Positions 1 to 9,065 of a stretch of DNA of 64,000 nt are shown here, piece after piece. The notes under the pieces were generated by a model. It was not told the DNA's origin, did no database searches, and saw nothing but the letters and a program-made list of their open reading frames with translations. This DNA comes from Pseudanabaena sp. Chao 1811. GTDB taxonomy: Bacteria; Cyanobacteriota; Cyanobacteriia; Pseudanabaenales; Pseudanabaenaceae. The stretch covers positions 1,178,001 through 1,242,000 of the forward strand of contig NZ_CP101416.1 in the NCBI RefSeq assembly GCF_027942295.1, given 5' to 3'. Within the stretch, counting starts at the first letter, position 1, and each line of letters begins with the position of its first letter. A program made the position numbers and the translations under genes.

Positions 1-856
1 GGACTAATCCAGAGTAGGGCTGGACTTTTGCCATGATAATTTGAGATAGGCGGCGAGAGTCCTCAGCGAGACGATCCTCAGCCTGCTCAAGAGCTTTGCG
101 ATCGCTCTTGAGGCGATCAATCGTATTTTGTTGAGCAACCGCTTCTGCTTCAATATTTGATTTTTGATATTTCAGCTTTTGAGTTAATAGCTCAATCTCA
201 TTCTTTTGCGCAACGATCTGGGTACGCTGCTTCTCTACACGTGCAGATCTTTGGGTCAAATCCTCAAGTAACTTGCGATCGCTATTATAAATACGCTCAA
301 TCTGCCGACGGCGATCGGCAAATTGATTCAGATCGCGACTGCTGAGCAAAGTTATCCACCAGCGTTGCAATTGTTGTCTTTGTAAATAACGTAACCTTGC
401 TGAGGTGGCATCGCGTTTTTTATTCAAGTCATATTCTAGTTCTTGGAGTTTGGTGCTGAGAGTTTGTAGTTGATTTCTCGCCTGACGGATTTTTTTCTCA
501 TTGTCTTGGATCTGCGCCTCGGTCACACGTACATTTTTTCTGAGGGCAGCAAGGCGAGATTCCGCAGGTTTTGTCAGCGCATTAATCTGCTCTTGTTGCT
601 TTTGAATGATTTGACGCTGTTGATCGACAAAATTTTGGTAGTTTTTCAGTTCATTGACCGACTGCGCTTGTACAGGCTCAAATCGACTCAAGGTCAAGCA
701 ACAAGCGATCGCCACAATTACCATCATCAGACCAAAGATCCGCCACACAACTCCATGACCAAATCTCTGTCCAATGTTTGGTTTTGTTTGGCAATCGTTC
801 GGACGATTCGGACGATGTTTATCAGTTGTATCTTGCCAATGACGGCGATCGCGCAT
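1..856 (-). CDS. EnvC-like coiled-coil protein, N-terminal part (gene runs off the left edge)
   Basis: Reading the minus strand from an ATG at 856 gives an open frame to the window edge (285 codons). Residues 38-57 form one hydrophobic segment (WRIFGLMMVIVAIACCLTLS) followed by VQAQ, so this is a signal peptide or signal anchor. The rest is a long charged coiled coil (Q/E/K/R-rich heptads), including the stretch RWWITLLSSRDLNQFADR, which resembles the YLxxLLxSxSxxDFxDR part of EnvC-type murein hydrolase activators. In cyanobacteria this N-terminus usually precedes a peptidase M23 (LytM) domain, which would lie outside the window. The family assignment is an inference from the coiled-coil pattern only. 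Plus-strand open frames in this area are antisense shadows. Confidence 0.7.
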   Translation of the reverse strand, partial: MRDRRHWQDTTDKHRPNRPNDCQTKPNIGQRFGHGVVWRIFGLMMVIVAIACCLTLSRFEPVQAQSVNELKNYQNFVDQQRQIIQKQQEQINALTKPAESRLAALRKNVRVTEAQIQDNEKKIRQARNQLQTLSTKLQELEYDLNKKRDATSARLRYLQRQQLQRWWITLLSSRDLNQFADRRRQIERIYNSDRKLLEDLTQRSARVEKQRTQIVAQKNEIELLTQKLKYQKSNIEAEAVAQQNTIDRLKSDRKALEQAEDRLAEDSRRLSQIIMAKVQPYSGLV

Positions 857-1020
857 TCAGTCCACCATATCCACAAACTAGGGCAAGATTTTAGCTGTAT
901 TTTGCCATTAAAGAAAGCCTATATTTAGCGTGAGTATTAAGCGATCGATCCGAAACTCTCATAAACCCAAATCTTAAACCTGCGGTTTATGCGCCATAGG
1001 TTTAAGGATTTTCTGTAAGT

Positions 1021-1053
1021 AGCTGTGGCGCACGCGCAGTGTGCGCCACAGCT
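1021..1053. repeat. Palindrome, GTGGCGCACGC-GCA family (copy 1)
   Basis: Two 15-base arms (AGCTGTGGCGCACGC and GTGTGCGCCACAGCT) around a GCA loop, with one G-T wobble near the loop. The core recurs at 17230-17270 with different outer arms that are still self-complementary. It is not followed by a T-run, so a terminator role is doubtful; it looks like a dispersed palindromic repeat. Confidence 0.75.
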
Positions 1054-1087
1054 TTTTGGTTTTATATTTAATTGCGCCTAGCTACTT

Positions 1088-1136
1088 AGAGAAATCCTTA
1101 AAAGCGTTGCGAAGCAACGCTTTTAAGGATTTCTCT
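1088..1136. repeat. Perfect 23-bp palindrome with GAA loop
   Basis: Arms 1088-1110 and 1114-1136 are exact reverse complements (AGAGAAATCCTTAAAAGCGTTGC) with a three-base loop GAA. It lies just after copy 1 of the GTGGCGCACGC palindrome. A fold this stable could form in RNA from either strand or extrude in DNA. No gene end is adjacent, so it belongs with the dispersed hairpin repeats. Confidence 0.75.
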
Positions 1137-1383
1137 GTTTTTTAATTCAGCAAGCCTACTTACTTAGAACTGAGTAGAAATCACTAGTCCAAAATCCAAA
1201 GTTTTAACTTTTAATAATATTTCTGTATCTTTTACTACTAAAGTTTGCCTATATACTGTTTCCATGACATAATTTGATGAGCTAATAAAATAGCCCATTA
1301 AAAAATCGTTTAGTAAAATTGTTTAAATACTTAATTTAGTAAAACATCAGTAAAAATGCTGGCAAGATTGCAGAGATAACGCT

Positions 1384-1623
1384 ATGACAACCACCACACA
1401 TCCACATAAGTTTCAAGCCACTAAGAATAGAAAGCAGTCTCATTACCCACAATGTTTACAGCCCTTGCCTTCCACTTGGGTAACATTGCTAGAACCGCCC
1501 ACATCTAGTTGCTACGATGAGGCTTTGTTGATGTGCCAATATCCTGATGGTCACTGGGCAGCATGGATACCTGATTTGGGGGAAATTAAGTTACATTCAG
1601 GTCAGTTTTGTCGGATGTCATAG
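1384..1623 (+). CDS. Small hypothetical protein, 79 aa
   Basis: Open frame from ATG to TAG, followed at once by a strong terminator hairpin, which supports a real transcription unit. The N-terminal 30 residues are polar and basic. The C-terminal half has a Trp/Cys-rich pattern (CYDEALLMCQYPDGHWAAWIPDLGEIKL) that reads like a small folded beta domain. No signal peptide or membrane segment is seen. I do not recognise the family. It precedes the glycan cluster but is separated from it by the terminator. Confidence 0.6.
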   Translation: MTTTTHPHKFQATKNRKQSHYPQCLQPLPSTWVTLLEPPTSSCYDEALLMCQYPDGHWAAWIPDLGEIKLHSGQFCRMS

Positions 1624-1628
1624 TTTAT

Positions 1629-1660
1629 AAAAAGGGAGGTGCTAAGCACCTCCCTTTTTT
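1629..1660 (+). terminator. Hairpin terminator after the 1384 gene
   Basis: A 14-bp stem (AAAAAGGGAGGTGC and its complement) with loop TAA followed by a T-run. It ends the small gene just upstream of the first glycosyltransferase. Confidence 0.85.
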
Positions 1661-1684
1661 ATATGGCTTTCATACGGTAGGAAA

Positions 1685-2848
1685 ATGACGAGATCTAAGC
1701 ATGTTCACCTCTGGATTCCTGAGCTTTTCTGCTCTAAGGGGGGAATTCAAGTATTTTCAGGTTTCTTCTTACAAGCTTTACAAACTCTATACCCTGATGC
1801 AAATTTAAGTGTGTTCCTCAAAAATGACTCCACAGAGATAATTGAGCAAGCATTTAAACAAAATCACACTCACCATTGGTCACAACTCCCAGTCTATTGT
1901 TCAGGCAAAGCGCCAACACCTTTAAGAACCCTATTTTTTTCTTGGCAGTTACTTAGTTTAGCGATCGCCCAAAAGCCAGACTTGATTATCACGACACACC
2001 TAAATTTTGCGCCGATCGCCTTCATCCTCAAAAAACTCCTTGGCATAAAATATATTGCGATCGCCCACGGAGTCGAAGCGTGGAATATCCAAAATCCCTT
2101 ACTAAAAAAATCGCTACAGGCGGCGGACTTGATTCTTGCAGTTAGTCATTTCACTCGTGATCGCCTCTGTCAAGAGCAGGGACTATCTCCTCATAAGGTA
2201 GGCATTTTGCACAATACCTTTGATGATAAAGCTTGGAAAATCAGTCCAAAACCACCAAATTTACTGCAAAAATATGGCTTATGTAACGATCAAAAAATTA
2301 TTCTCACAGTATCTCGCCTAGTCGCATCGGAACAGTACAAAGGTTACGATCGCATCCTTGAAGCCCTACCTATTATTCGACAAACCATTCCCAATATTCA
2401 TTACATCATCGTGGGCAAGGGTAGCGATCGCGATCGACTCGAGCAGGTCGTTCGCCAAAATGAATTAGAAAAGCATGTTACCTTAGCAGGATTTATCCCC
2501 GATGCGGATTTAGGTGACTACTATAATCTCTGTGATTTATTTGTTATGCCTAGCAAAAGGGAGGGATTTGGGATAGTCTACTTGGAATCTCTCGCCTGTG
2601 GTAAACCGACCTTAGGCGGTAATCTAGATGGGGCTGTTGACGCTCTATGTGAGGGAGAAATTGGAGTGCTGATTAATCCTGATAATTTGTCAGAGATAGC
2701 CGAAACAATCGTTAAAATCCTGTCAGGAGAATATAAAAATCAAGCAATTTATCAACCTCAAATATTACGCCAAAAAGTAATTGCCAAGTTTGGATTTGAA
2801 CATTTTCAGCAGACTATATTTAGTTATTTATTAGATTTCCTTACTTAA
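1685..2848 (+). CDS. Glycosyltransferase family 4 (GT-B fold)
   Basis: A 387-aa protein with the two-domain GT-B layout. The N-terminal acceptor domain has the GGIQVFS loop near residue 20. The C-terminal donor domain starts near 'ILTVSRLV' and carries the GT4 E-x7-E motif in EGFGIVYLESLACGKP. No membrane helix is seen, so it should act at the inner face of the membrane and transfer a nucleotide-sugar residue to a polysaccharide or lipid-linked acceptor. It opens a same-strand run of glycan genes (AsnB, second GT4, methyltransferase, GT2). The acceptor and sugar cannot be told from sequence. Confidence 0.88.
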   Translation: MTRSKHVHLWIPELFCSKGGIQVFSGFFLQALQTLYPDANLSVFLKNDSTEIIEQAFKQNHTHHWSQLPVYCSGKAPTPLRTLFFSWQLLSLAIAQKPDLIITTHLNFAPIAFILKKLLGIKYIAIAHGVEAWNIQNPLLKKSLQAADLILAVSHFTRDRLCQEQGLSPHKVGILHNTFDDKAWKISPKPPNLLQKYGLCNDQKIILTVSRLVASEQYKGYDRILEALPIIRQTIPNIHYIIVGKGSDRDRLEQVVRQNELEKHVTLAGFIPDADLGDYYNLCDLFVMPSKREGFGIVYLESLACGKPTLGGNLDGAVDALCEGEIGVLINPDNLSEIAETIVKILSGEYKNQAIYQPQILRQKVIAKFGFEHFQQTIFSYLLDFLT

Positions 2849-2947
2849 TATCTTTAACATGAAAGATGTTTTTTTAGTCATATCAAAATCTAGAAAGCCG
2901 AGAGATAGGAAAGATATCTGTCTAATTTCCCATAAATGGAGCAGATC

Positions 2948-4813
2948 ATGTGTGGAATAGCAGGTATTTTGACCACATCATTGCAAGATTCAATAGAGCA
3001 ATATGCACAAGTAATGCAAACGGCTCTTGAACATCGAGGCTCCGATGATCGCGGTATATATTTATCAGCAAATCGAGATATTGGATTCGTGCATAACCGT
3101 CTTGCCATTCTCGATCTTAGCCAAAATGGACATCAACCGATGTACATTGCCAATCAAAGATATTGGATTACCTTCAATGGTGAAATTTATAATTTTTTAG
3201 AATTAAGAGAACTTTTAAAAAGTGAGGGAGAAACTTTCTTTTCTCACACAGATACAGAAGTAATTCTCAAGCTCTATGCAAAGCATGGTACAAGATGTGT
3301 AGATTTTTTGCGCGGTATGTTTGCTTTCGCGATTTGGGACGATCTCGACAAAGTATGTTTTCTAGCCCGTGATCCCCTAGGTATTAAACCGCTTTATTAC
3401 TGGTATCACCAAGAAACTTTGATATTTGCTTCAGAATTACGTGCCATTCTTACTACAGGACTAGTTCCTAAACAATTAAGCCCCATCGGTCTATACACAT
3501 ATTTAACCAATGGCTCAGTATCAGAACCTTGGACAATCATTGAGAATGTCAAAGGCTTAGCAGCAGGTAGTTACTTACTATGGAAGTCAGGGAAACTTCA
3601 GTCAAAGAGATATTGGGATATTAACTTCGATGCCTCCGCAATTAATTCCTCTTTTGCTAAAGATTTCTCAAGGCAGACGGGAAACTTTACATTAGATGCG
3701 ATCGCTAAAACAAGAGCGGCTTTAATCGATAGCATCCAACATCATTTTATTAGTGATGTCCCTGTGGGTATATTTTTGAGCGGTGGTGTCGACTCAACGG
3801 CACTCGTAGCGATCGCTAAACAAACTCAAGTGAATGAATTACGCACTTACTCCATTGCATTTAATGAGACACAATGGAATGAGGGGGCAATTGCTAAACA
3901 AGTCGCCCAAGAATTTGGCACATTACACACAGAATATTTACTAACTGCTAAGGTTGCCAAAAGTCTATTGCCAGAATATTGGCGATCGCTTGATCAGCCC
4001 ACTATCGATGGATTTAATACATTTTGCGTGTCAAAAATCGCTCATCAACATGGCACGAAAGTAGTATTGTCAGGGTTGGGAAGTGATGAGCTATTTGGTG
4101 GCTACGGTACATTTCAGCAAGTGCCAAGGATCGTAAATCAAAGAAAAAATATAGCTTTTTTAAAAGCGATCGCCAAACTTGTTGGTAATGGACTAGAAAG
4201 ATTATCCCATTTACCTAAATATCGGCGACTAGGGGCATTTCTAACCAAAGAGAACTCACTCAAAAATGCCTATAGTTTAGTCCGTGGAGTCTTTTCAGAT
4301 TGGGAAGCCTATCAATTAGTCAAGTTCTACTTAGGTCACGATGTTGGCGATCACCTCCAATCTGAGCTACTTAATTATTTAAAAATAGAAAATCATCATT
4401 ATCAAACATTCCCCACTGCTCAAGACGAGGTATCCTATCTAGAACTCAGTCGCTATATGCGAAATCAGCTACTGCGCGATAGTGATGTCATGAGTATGCG
4501 ATGGGGTTTAGAGCTGCGTGTCCCCTTTGTCGATCGCGAGCTATTTCGGGAAGTAAGCCAGATTCCTGCTGCCATCCGTTTACAAAGAAGCAAAAATTTA
4601 TTAACTAGTGCTGTTCCAGAAATTCCTGACTATATTACTAATCGTAAAAAATGTGGATTTACAATCCCGTTTGAGCAATGGATTGATCAGGATTGGAACG
4701 ACTGTACTATGGACATCACAATACCAAGTTATATCCCTCTACCGCGTAAGCAGTGGTATAGGCGATGGAGCTTAGTAGTTTTACAAAATTGGTTGCAGGC
4801 AATTTCAATATGA
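2948..4813 (+). CDS. asnB: Asparagine synthase-like glutamine amidotransferase
   Basis: An ATG at 2936 is possible, but the start at 2948 gives MCGIAGI, in which Cys2 becomes the N-terminal nucleophile of the class II glutaminase; GGAG sits six bases upstream. From 2948 the protein is 621 aa. The N-terminal domain hydrolyses glutamine. The C-terminal domain has the ATP-pyrophosphatase P-loop SGGVDSTALV and the downstream GLGSDELFGGY motif. Such paralogues in polysaccharide clusters often amidate sugar acids or amino acids on the glycan rather than making free asparagine, which is the likely role here. The stop overlaps the next start by four bases (ATGA), so the two are translationally coupled. 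Confidence 0.88.
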   Translation: MCGIAGILTTSLQDSIEQYAQVMQTALEHRGSDDRGIYLSANRDIGFVHNRLAILDLSQNGHQPMYIANQRYWITFNGEIYNFLELRELLKSEGETFFSHTDTEVILKLYAKHGTRCVDFLRGMFAFAIWDDLDKVCFLARDPLGIKPLYYWYHQETLIFASELRAILTTGLVPKQLSPIGLYTYLTNGSVSEPWTIIENVKGLAAGSYLLWKSGKLQSKRYWDINFDASAINSSFAKDFSRQTGNFTLDAIAKTRAALIDSIQHHFISDVPVGIFLSGGVDSTALVAIAKQTQVNELRTYSIAFNETQWNEGAIAKQVAQEFGTLHTEYLLTAKVAKSLLPEYWRSLDQPTIDGFNTFCVSKIAHQHGTKVVLSGLGSDELFGGYGTFQQVPRIVNQRKNIAFLKAIAKLVGNGLERLSHLPKYRRLGAFLTKENSLKNAYSLVRGVFSDWEAYQLVKFYLGHDVGDHLQSELLNYLKIENHHYQTFPTAQDEVSYLELSRYMRNQLLRDSDVMSMRWGLELRVPFVDRELFREVSQIPAAIRLQRSKNLLTSAVPEIPDYITNRKKCGFTIPFEQWIDQDWNDCTMDITIPSYIPLPRKQWYRRWSLVVLQNWLQAISI

Positions 4814-5994
4814 AAGTTCTCCATGTTATTCCTTCAGTGGCAAAAGTGCGCGGAGGCCCCAGTCAAGCAATCATCGAAATGGTCACAGCTTTGCGATCGC
4901 AAGGTATTGATGCCGAGATTGTCACGACTAACGACAATGGCAAAGAATTACTGGATGTACCTTTGCATGAACTGACCGATCAGCTAGAAGCATATGGCAA
5001 TGTACCAATTCGCTTTTTCCCAAGATTTTCGCCCAATATTAACGCTGTGCGTGAGTTTGCCTATTCAGGCGCGCTGACAACTTGGCTATGGCAACATATC
5101 AGCGAATACGACATCATTCATGTCCATGCCATCTTTTCCTATACTTCTACAGTTGCTATGGCGATCGCGCGTATTAAAAATATTCCCTACATCAATCGCC
5201 CCCTCGGACAGCTGTGTGAATGGTCATTGCAACAAAGCCAACTGCGTAAACAAATCTATCTCAATGTCATTGAACGCTCTAATTTATTACATAGTCAAGC
5301 ACTCCATTTTACAGCCGCGCAGGAAAGAGAGGAATTCCATCAACTGGGTTTAAATATTCCAAACTTTGTACTGCCTCACGGTGTACATATTCCCACCATA
5401 ATTCCTAATGCTCAGGAGCAGTTACATAAAATCCTCCAAATTCCTGAACATATCCCAATAATTCTGTTCATGTCCCGTATTCATCCGAAAAAAGGATTAG
5501 AATATCTCATTCCTGCCCTTGGCAAATTAAAGGCAGCCGATTTTGCTTTGGCGATCGCAGGGAGTGGTGAGCCAGATTATGTAAATCACATCCAAGATTT
5601 ATTAGCAGAGTATCAAATCAGCGATCGCACTTACTGGGGAGGTTTTGTCCAAGGTGAAAACAAAAATTTATACCTGCAAGGATCAGATCTATTTGCCCTC
5701 ACTTCCCATTCCGAAAACTTTGGGATCGCGGCAATTGAAGCCCTCGCATCAGGAACACCTGTCTTAGTTACCGATGGTGTGGCGATCGCACCTATGGTCA
5801 AAGAACAAGATCTTGGCTATATTACTAAGCTTGATATTGAGGCAATTACTTCTACAATTCAAAGATTTCTTGCCTCTACTCAAGTTGCAAAGCAAAAAGG
5901 CGATCGCGCCCAGCAATATATTGCTGAACATTATAGTTGGGCTAAAATAGCTGATAGTTTGATGAACATATATAACAAGTATGCCAAGCTATGA
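4810..5994 (+). CDS. Glycosyltransferase family 4
   Basis: Starting at 4810 (MKVLHVIPSVAKVRGGPSQ), inside the ATGA overlap with asnB, gives a 394-aa GT-B protein. The GGPSQ loop is typical of the N-terminal domain of GT4 enzymes. The donor half has 'FMSRIHPKKGLEYLI' and the ENFGIAAIEALASGTPVL motif with the two catalytic/donor-binding glutamates spaced E-x7-E. The upstream ATG at 4765 lies inside asnB and would add residues not expected in the family. Coupling to asnB suggests both act on the same glycan. Confidence 0.88.
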   Translation: MKVLHVIPSVAKVRGGPSQAIIEMVTALRSQGIDAEIVTTNDNGKELLDVPLHELTDQLEAYGNVPIRFFPRFSPNINAVREFAYSGALTTWLWQHISEYDIIHVHAIFSYTSTVAMAIARIKNIPYINRPLGQLCEWSLQQSQLRKQIYLNVIERSNLLHSQALHFTAAQEREEFHQLGLNIPNFVLPHGVHIPTIIPNAQEQLHKILQIPEHIPIILFMSRIHPKKGLEYLIPALGKLKAADFALAIAGSGEPDYVNHIQDLLAEYQISDRTYWGGFVQGENKNLYLQGSDLFALTSHSENFGIAAIEALASGTPVLVTDGVAIAPMVKEQDLGYITKLDIEAITSTIQRFLASTQVAKQKGDRAQQYIAEHYSWAKIADSLMNIYNKYAKL

Positions 5995-6608
5995 ATATAA
6001 CCAATTTTATAAGAATCTAACCAGTAAATAGTGCAAATTATGCTCAACACAAATTTAAATTATGAATACTCTTATACAAATGCAGAATCTGGACATCATC
6101 ATCATTATCTATTACCTTCATTGCTCAAATTATTGAATAAGACTAAACAAAAAAGAACCGAAAAACTACGAGTTTTAGATATTGGTTGTGGTAATGGCAG
6201 CTTAAGCAATCTAATTAGGAAGGAAGGTTATGAAGTTATCGGTATTGAAGATTCTCTGACAGGAGTGACTAATGCCAGTAACAACTTCCCAGAATGTAAA
6301 TTTATTAACGCTAGTGTGTACAACCTGCCCTACTCCGATCTAGGAGGAGAGTTTGATATTGTCATCTCTGCTGAAGTAATTGAACATTTGATATATCCAA
6401 GAGAGTTAATTAAATCGGCAAAGAATTGTCTAAAGCCAAATGGTTCCTTAATTATCACCACTCCATATCATGGCTACCTCAAAAATCTCGCTCTTGCCGT
6501 AACAGGCAAAATGGATAGTCACTTTACTGTGCTATGGGATGGTGGTCATATCAAATTCTTTTCCGTAAATACTTTAACTAAGTTACTCATAGAAGAAAAG
6601 TTTTATAA

Positions 6609-7865
6609 CTGAGATCTTGCAGCATTCGTGAAAGAGTCAAGTGGGAATGGGTTTGAGAATAATTTCAAAGCCATGACGAGCAGCAATATCGGCACTAATT
6701 TGAAGATACCTGAGAAGTTTCAACCAAAGGACAGAAGGGAATAAAACAGAAAGGGTTAAATCACAGGTAGCTTTCCAGTCCAAGATGGGAGGAAACGACC
6801 ATTGATCAATCCAATGAGCCAAAAGATAAGAAAGCAGAGAGAGGATAAGCCAACGATAAACGCCAAGTTTTGTAGATTGCCCAAAACAATGCAAACCAAA
6901 GCGATGTTTGATGGTTTTGAAGAATCCCTCAATCGCCCAACGCTTACGACCTAACATCACCAGATAAGCGCCAGAATAAGGATGAGAAGAGACCACAAAG
7001 CGTAACTCCCGTTTACTATCGGCTCTTTTGAGCCAGAACCAAGAGATCGTCAAAGGCGTACTTAGCCCTTCCAGTAAAATTAGTTGTCCACGTTTGCCAT
7101 GGGGATAAAGTTGTTTGACGGTACGTCCATCTTGAAGTTTACGATTGTTGCGGACACCGACAACGATGCGCCAAGACTTGGCGCGGACAGCATTGAAAAA
7201 CTTCACCGTACTAAACTCAGTATCAGCAAGGACAATCACAGTCTTGCCTTGGGTTAGTTGCTTGGGTACTGTCCCCAATAACTTACAAGCTAAGTCAGAG
7301 GGACTGGAGTATCCTTTGCCGCGCCATACTCTAAAACTCCATGGTACGCGCCACTCTCCATAGACCAGATACAGTACAACCAGATGTAGTCCTCGCTTTC
7401 CGTTGAGGATTCTCACCCATGGGTCTGGTTCGTTTGGGGTGGGATTGCTCAAATGTAAAAACTTGCCGCTTTTTTCTAAGGTGGTCAGGTCTATCAGTAT
7501 CTTTAATGGCACTCTCTTCGATGGGCGATGCTTGGCGATTTGCCCCAAAATTGACAGCCTTGTTGCTCGAATTAGTCCTCTTGTTGACCAGTTATAGTGA
7601 TTGAGAAATCGGCTTAATGCACTCGCTGATTTTACCTGTGTATGTTCTGGATAGGGATGCCCTTGCGCTTCCAGAAATAGCCCTAATATTGCATTCAGAC
7701 TTGCTTTTTGATACACACTTGGCATCAGACAAATTAGGCTATACACTAAACCTTGGGCGTGCTTAACGATGCTTTCCATAATCGTTATTTAATTTACTAC
7801 TACGCCCTTTTTTTCACATCTTTACTCTCTTTGCAACCCCTTTCCAGAATGGTGCAAGTTCTCAG
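6609..7865 (-). mobile_element. IS4-family insertion sequence (in the methyltransferase gene)
   Basis: About 1.26 kb with imperfect terminal inverted repeats: left CTGAGATCTTGCAGCATTC, right (as complement) CTGAGAACTTGCACCATTC. One transposase fills it on the minus strand. The flanks read TTATAA on the left and TTAACC on the right, so a clean target duplication is not visible; four bases TAAC are shared. The methyltransferase frame continues across the element. Confidence 0.85.
6637..7779 (-). CDS. IS4-family DDE transposase
   Basis: A 380-aa protein that looks complete. DDE-type residues are visible: first Asp in ILIDLTTLEK, second Asp in VIVLADTEFS, and Glu in RWAIEGFFKTIKHRFG, which fits the R-x3-E-x6-K signature of the IS4 group. 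It lies alone inside matched inverted repeats. The copy has no stop or frameshift, so the element may still be active. Confidence 0.88.
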   Translation of the reverse strand: MESIVKHAQGLVYSLICLMPSVYQKASLNAILGLFLEAQGHPYPEHTQVKSASALSRFLNHYNWSTRGLIRATRLSILGQIAKHRPSKRVPLKILIDLTTLEKSGKFLHLSNPTPNEPDPWVRILNGKRGLHLVVLYLVYGEWRVPWSFRVWRGKGYSSPSDLACKLLGTVPKQLTQGKTVIVLADTEFSTVKFFNAVRAKSWRIVVGVRNNRKLQDGRTVKQLYPHGKRGQLILLEGLSTPLTISWFWLKRADSKRELRFVVSSHPYSGAYLVMLGRKRWAIEGFFKTIKHRFGLHCFGQSTKLGVYRWLILSLLSYLLAHWIDQWSFPPILDWKATCDLTLSVLFPSVLWLKLLRYLQISADIAARHGFEIILKPIPT

Positions 7866-8118
7866 TTAACCTTCAATTTGAATTTGCTGGCAGAGTTCCT
7901 TATTTATGGAAGTCTATGCTAGTTGCTGCCACTTTATTGGATATTCATCAAAATGATTGAGAAAATTACTCCACTAATTCTTACTTATAATGAAGCCCCC
8001 AATATTAGTAGAACATTAGAATGCTTAACTTGGGCAACAAGAATTGTTGTTACAGCCTATTGAGGGAAAGAGTAGTACAAGATAAGCTAGGATAGCAAAA
8101 CCCAAAAGAGAGTAAAAA

Positions 8119-9065
8119 ATGGCACCTTACTCACTAGATCTCAGAGAAAAGATCGTAGCAAACTACGAAGCAGGAAATACATCGATTCGGGAAGTAGCGA
8201 AGCAATTTCAAGTCGCGACGAAAACAGTGCAAAAACTACTGAATCAATACCGAGAGACAGGAGAACTAAACCACAAACCATTAGGTAGTCCAATCAAAAG
8301 TCCCCTCGAAGCGCATCAGGAGAAAATCCTCGAAATTGTCTCAGAGCATCCAGATTGGACACTATGGCAGTACTGTGAAGAAGTAGCAGAACAAACAGGA
8401 GTATCAGTGACCACAGGCAGCATGTGCCGATTTTTCCAGAGGCATAACATCACTCTAAAAAAAAGACCTATCGCCATGAAAAGGTAAAAAGTGAGGCAGT
8501 ACAACAGCAAAGATGTGAATTTTGGGAAGCATTGAATGAAGTGAAAGCTGAAGATCTGATTTGTATTGATGAAACGGGAGTATGGCAGGGGATGGAACGC
8601 TCTGTGGCAAGAAGTGAATGTGGCAAAAGAGTATTCAGTCTTCGTCCCTTTTACAAAGGTCAGAAATACACAATAATTGGCGCTATTTCAGTTGATGGGA
8701 TTGTTTGCCTGAAAACGATTCAGGGTTCTATGAAAGGAGCAGATTTTCTCACCTTTGTCCAAGATGACCTAGTACCTAAATTACGTCCTGAGCATAGGAT
8801 CATCATGGATAACCTCAACTGCCATAAAGTTGAGGGGGTCGCAAAAGCAATTACAGCGACAGGTGCTAAGATTTTGTACTTACCCACCTATTCTCCTGAT
8901 TTTAATCCAATTGAGATGATGTGGTCGGTTCTCAAATATTTTATTAGATTGCTTAGACCTCATTCTCAAAAACTACTTCAGCATTTAATCAACGTTTTCC
9001 CTTACTTGTTAGAAAAAGATTTCTTCAAAAATTGGTTTACTAAGTGTTGTTACTGTACTACTTAA
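8119..9065 (+). CDS. IS630-family transposase made by -1 frameshifting
   Basis: The first frame (8119-8487) encodes an N-terminal helix-turn-helix region (SLDLREKIVANYEAG...KTVQKLL). The second frame, entered by a -1 shift at the A8 run 8457-8464, encodes the DDE domain: ICIDETGV (Asp), IIMDNLNCHK (Asp) and YLPTYSPDFNPIEMMW (Glu). The fused product is about 315 aa, the normal size for this family. Many cyanobacterial IS630 copies use the same two-frame arrangement, so the shift is likely programmed rather than damage. Confidence 0.88.
8457..8465 (+). promoter_or_regulatory. A8-G slippery site for -1 frameshift
   Basis: Eight A residues followed by G sit where the upstream frame reads CTA AAA AAA AGA and the downstream frame needs AAG ACC. 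Slipping back one base joins the two transposase frames exactly. Confidence 0.7.

Larger units (their letters stand above)
857..1383. other. Intergenic region with two long palindromes, no gene seen
   Basis: This stretch separates the divergently oriented EnvC-like gene and the small gene at 1384. It holds two large hairpins (listed separately) and then AT-rich sequence with no convincing open frame. The AT-rich part from about 1190 to 1380 probably carries the promoter of the 1384 gene, but no consensus -35/-10 pair is clear. Confidence 0.6.
6040..7960 (+). pseudogene. SAM-dependent methyltransferase interrupted by an IS4-like element
   Basis: The 5' part (6040-6608; a GTG at 6031 is an alternative start) has class I methyltransferase motifs: LDIGCGNGSLSNLI (motif I), FDIVISAEVIEHL (motif II) and PNGSLIITTPYH. 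The frame stops just inside the insertion. After the element the same frame resumes at 7868 (NLQFEFAGRVPYLWKSML...) and ends at 7960, matching the usual tail of this family. Joining the parts gives about 222 aa. The last codons overlap the start of the GT2 gene by eight bases. In its intact form it probably methylated a glycan sugar or a small precursor. Confidence 0.85.

Noticed and set aside
157-928. Two plus-strand open frames at the left edge
   Set aside because: They are antisense to the minus-strand coiled-coil gene, whose composition, signal segment and continuous frame are far more convincing.
6602-7874. A clean target duplication for the first IS4-type element
   Set aside because: The flanks TTATAA and TTAACC differ; only TAAC is shared, so no firm duplication is claimed.
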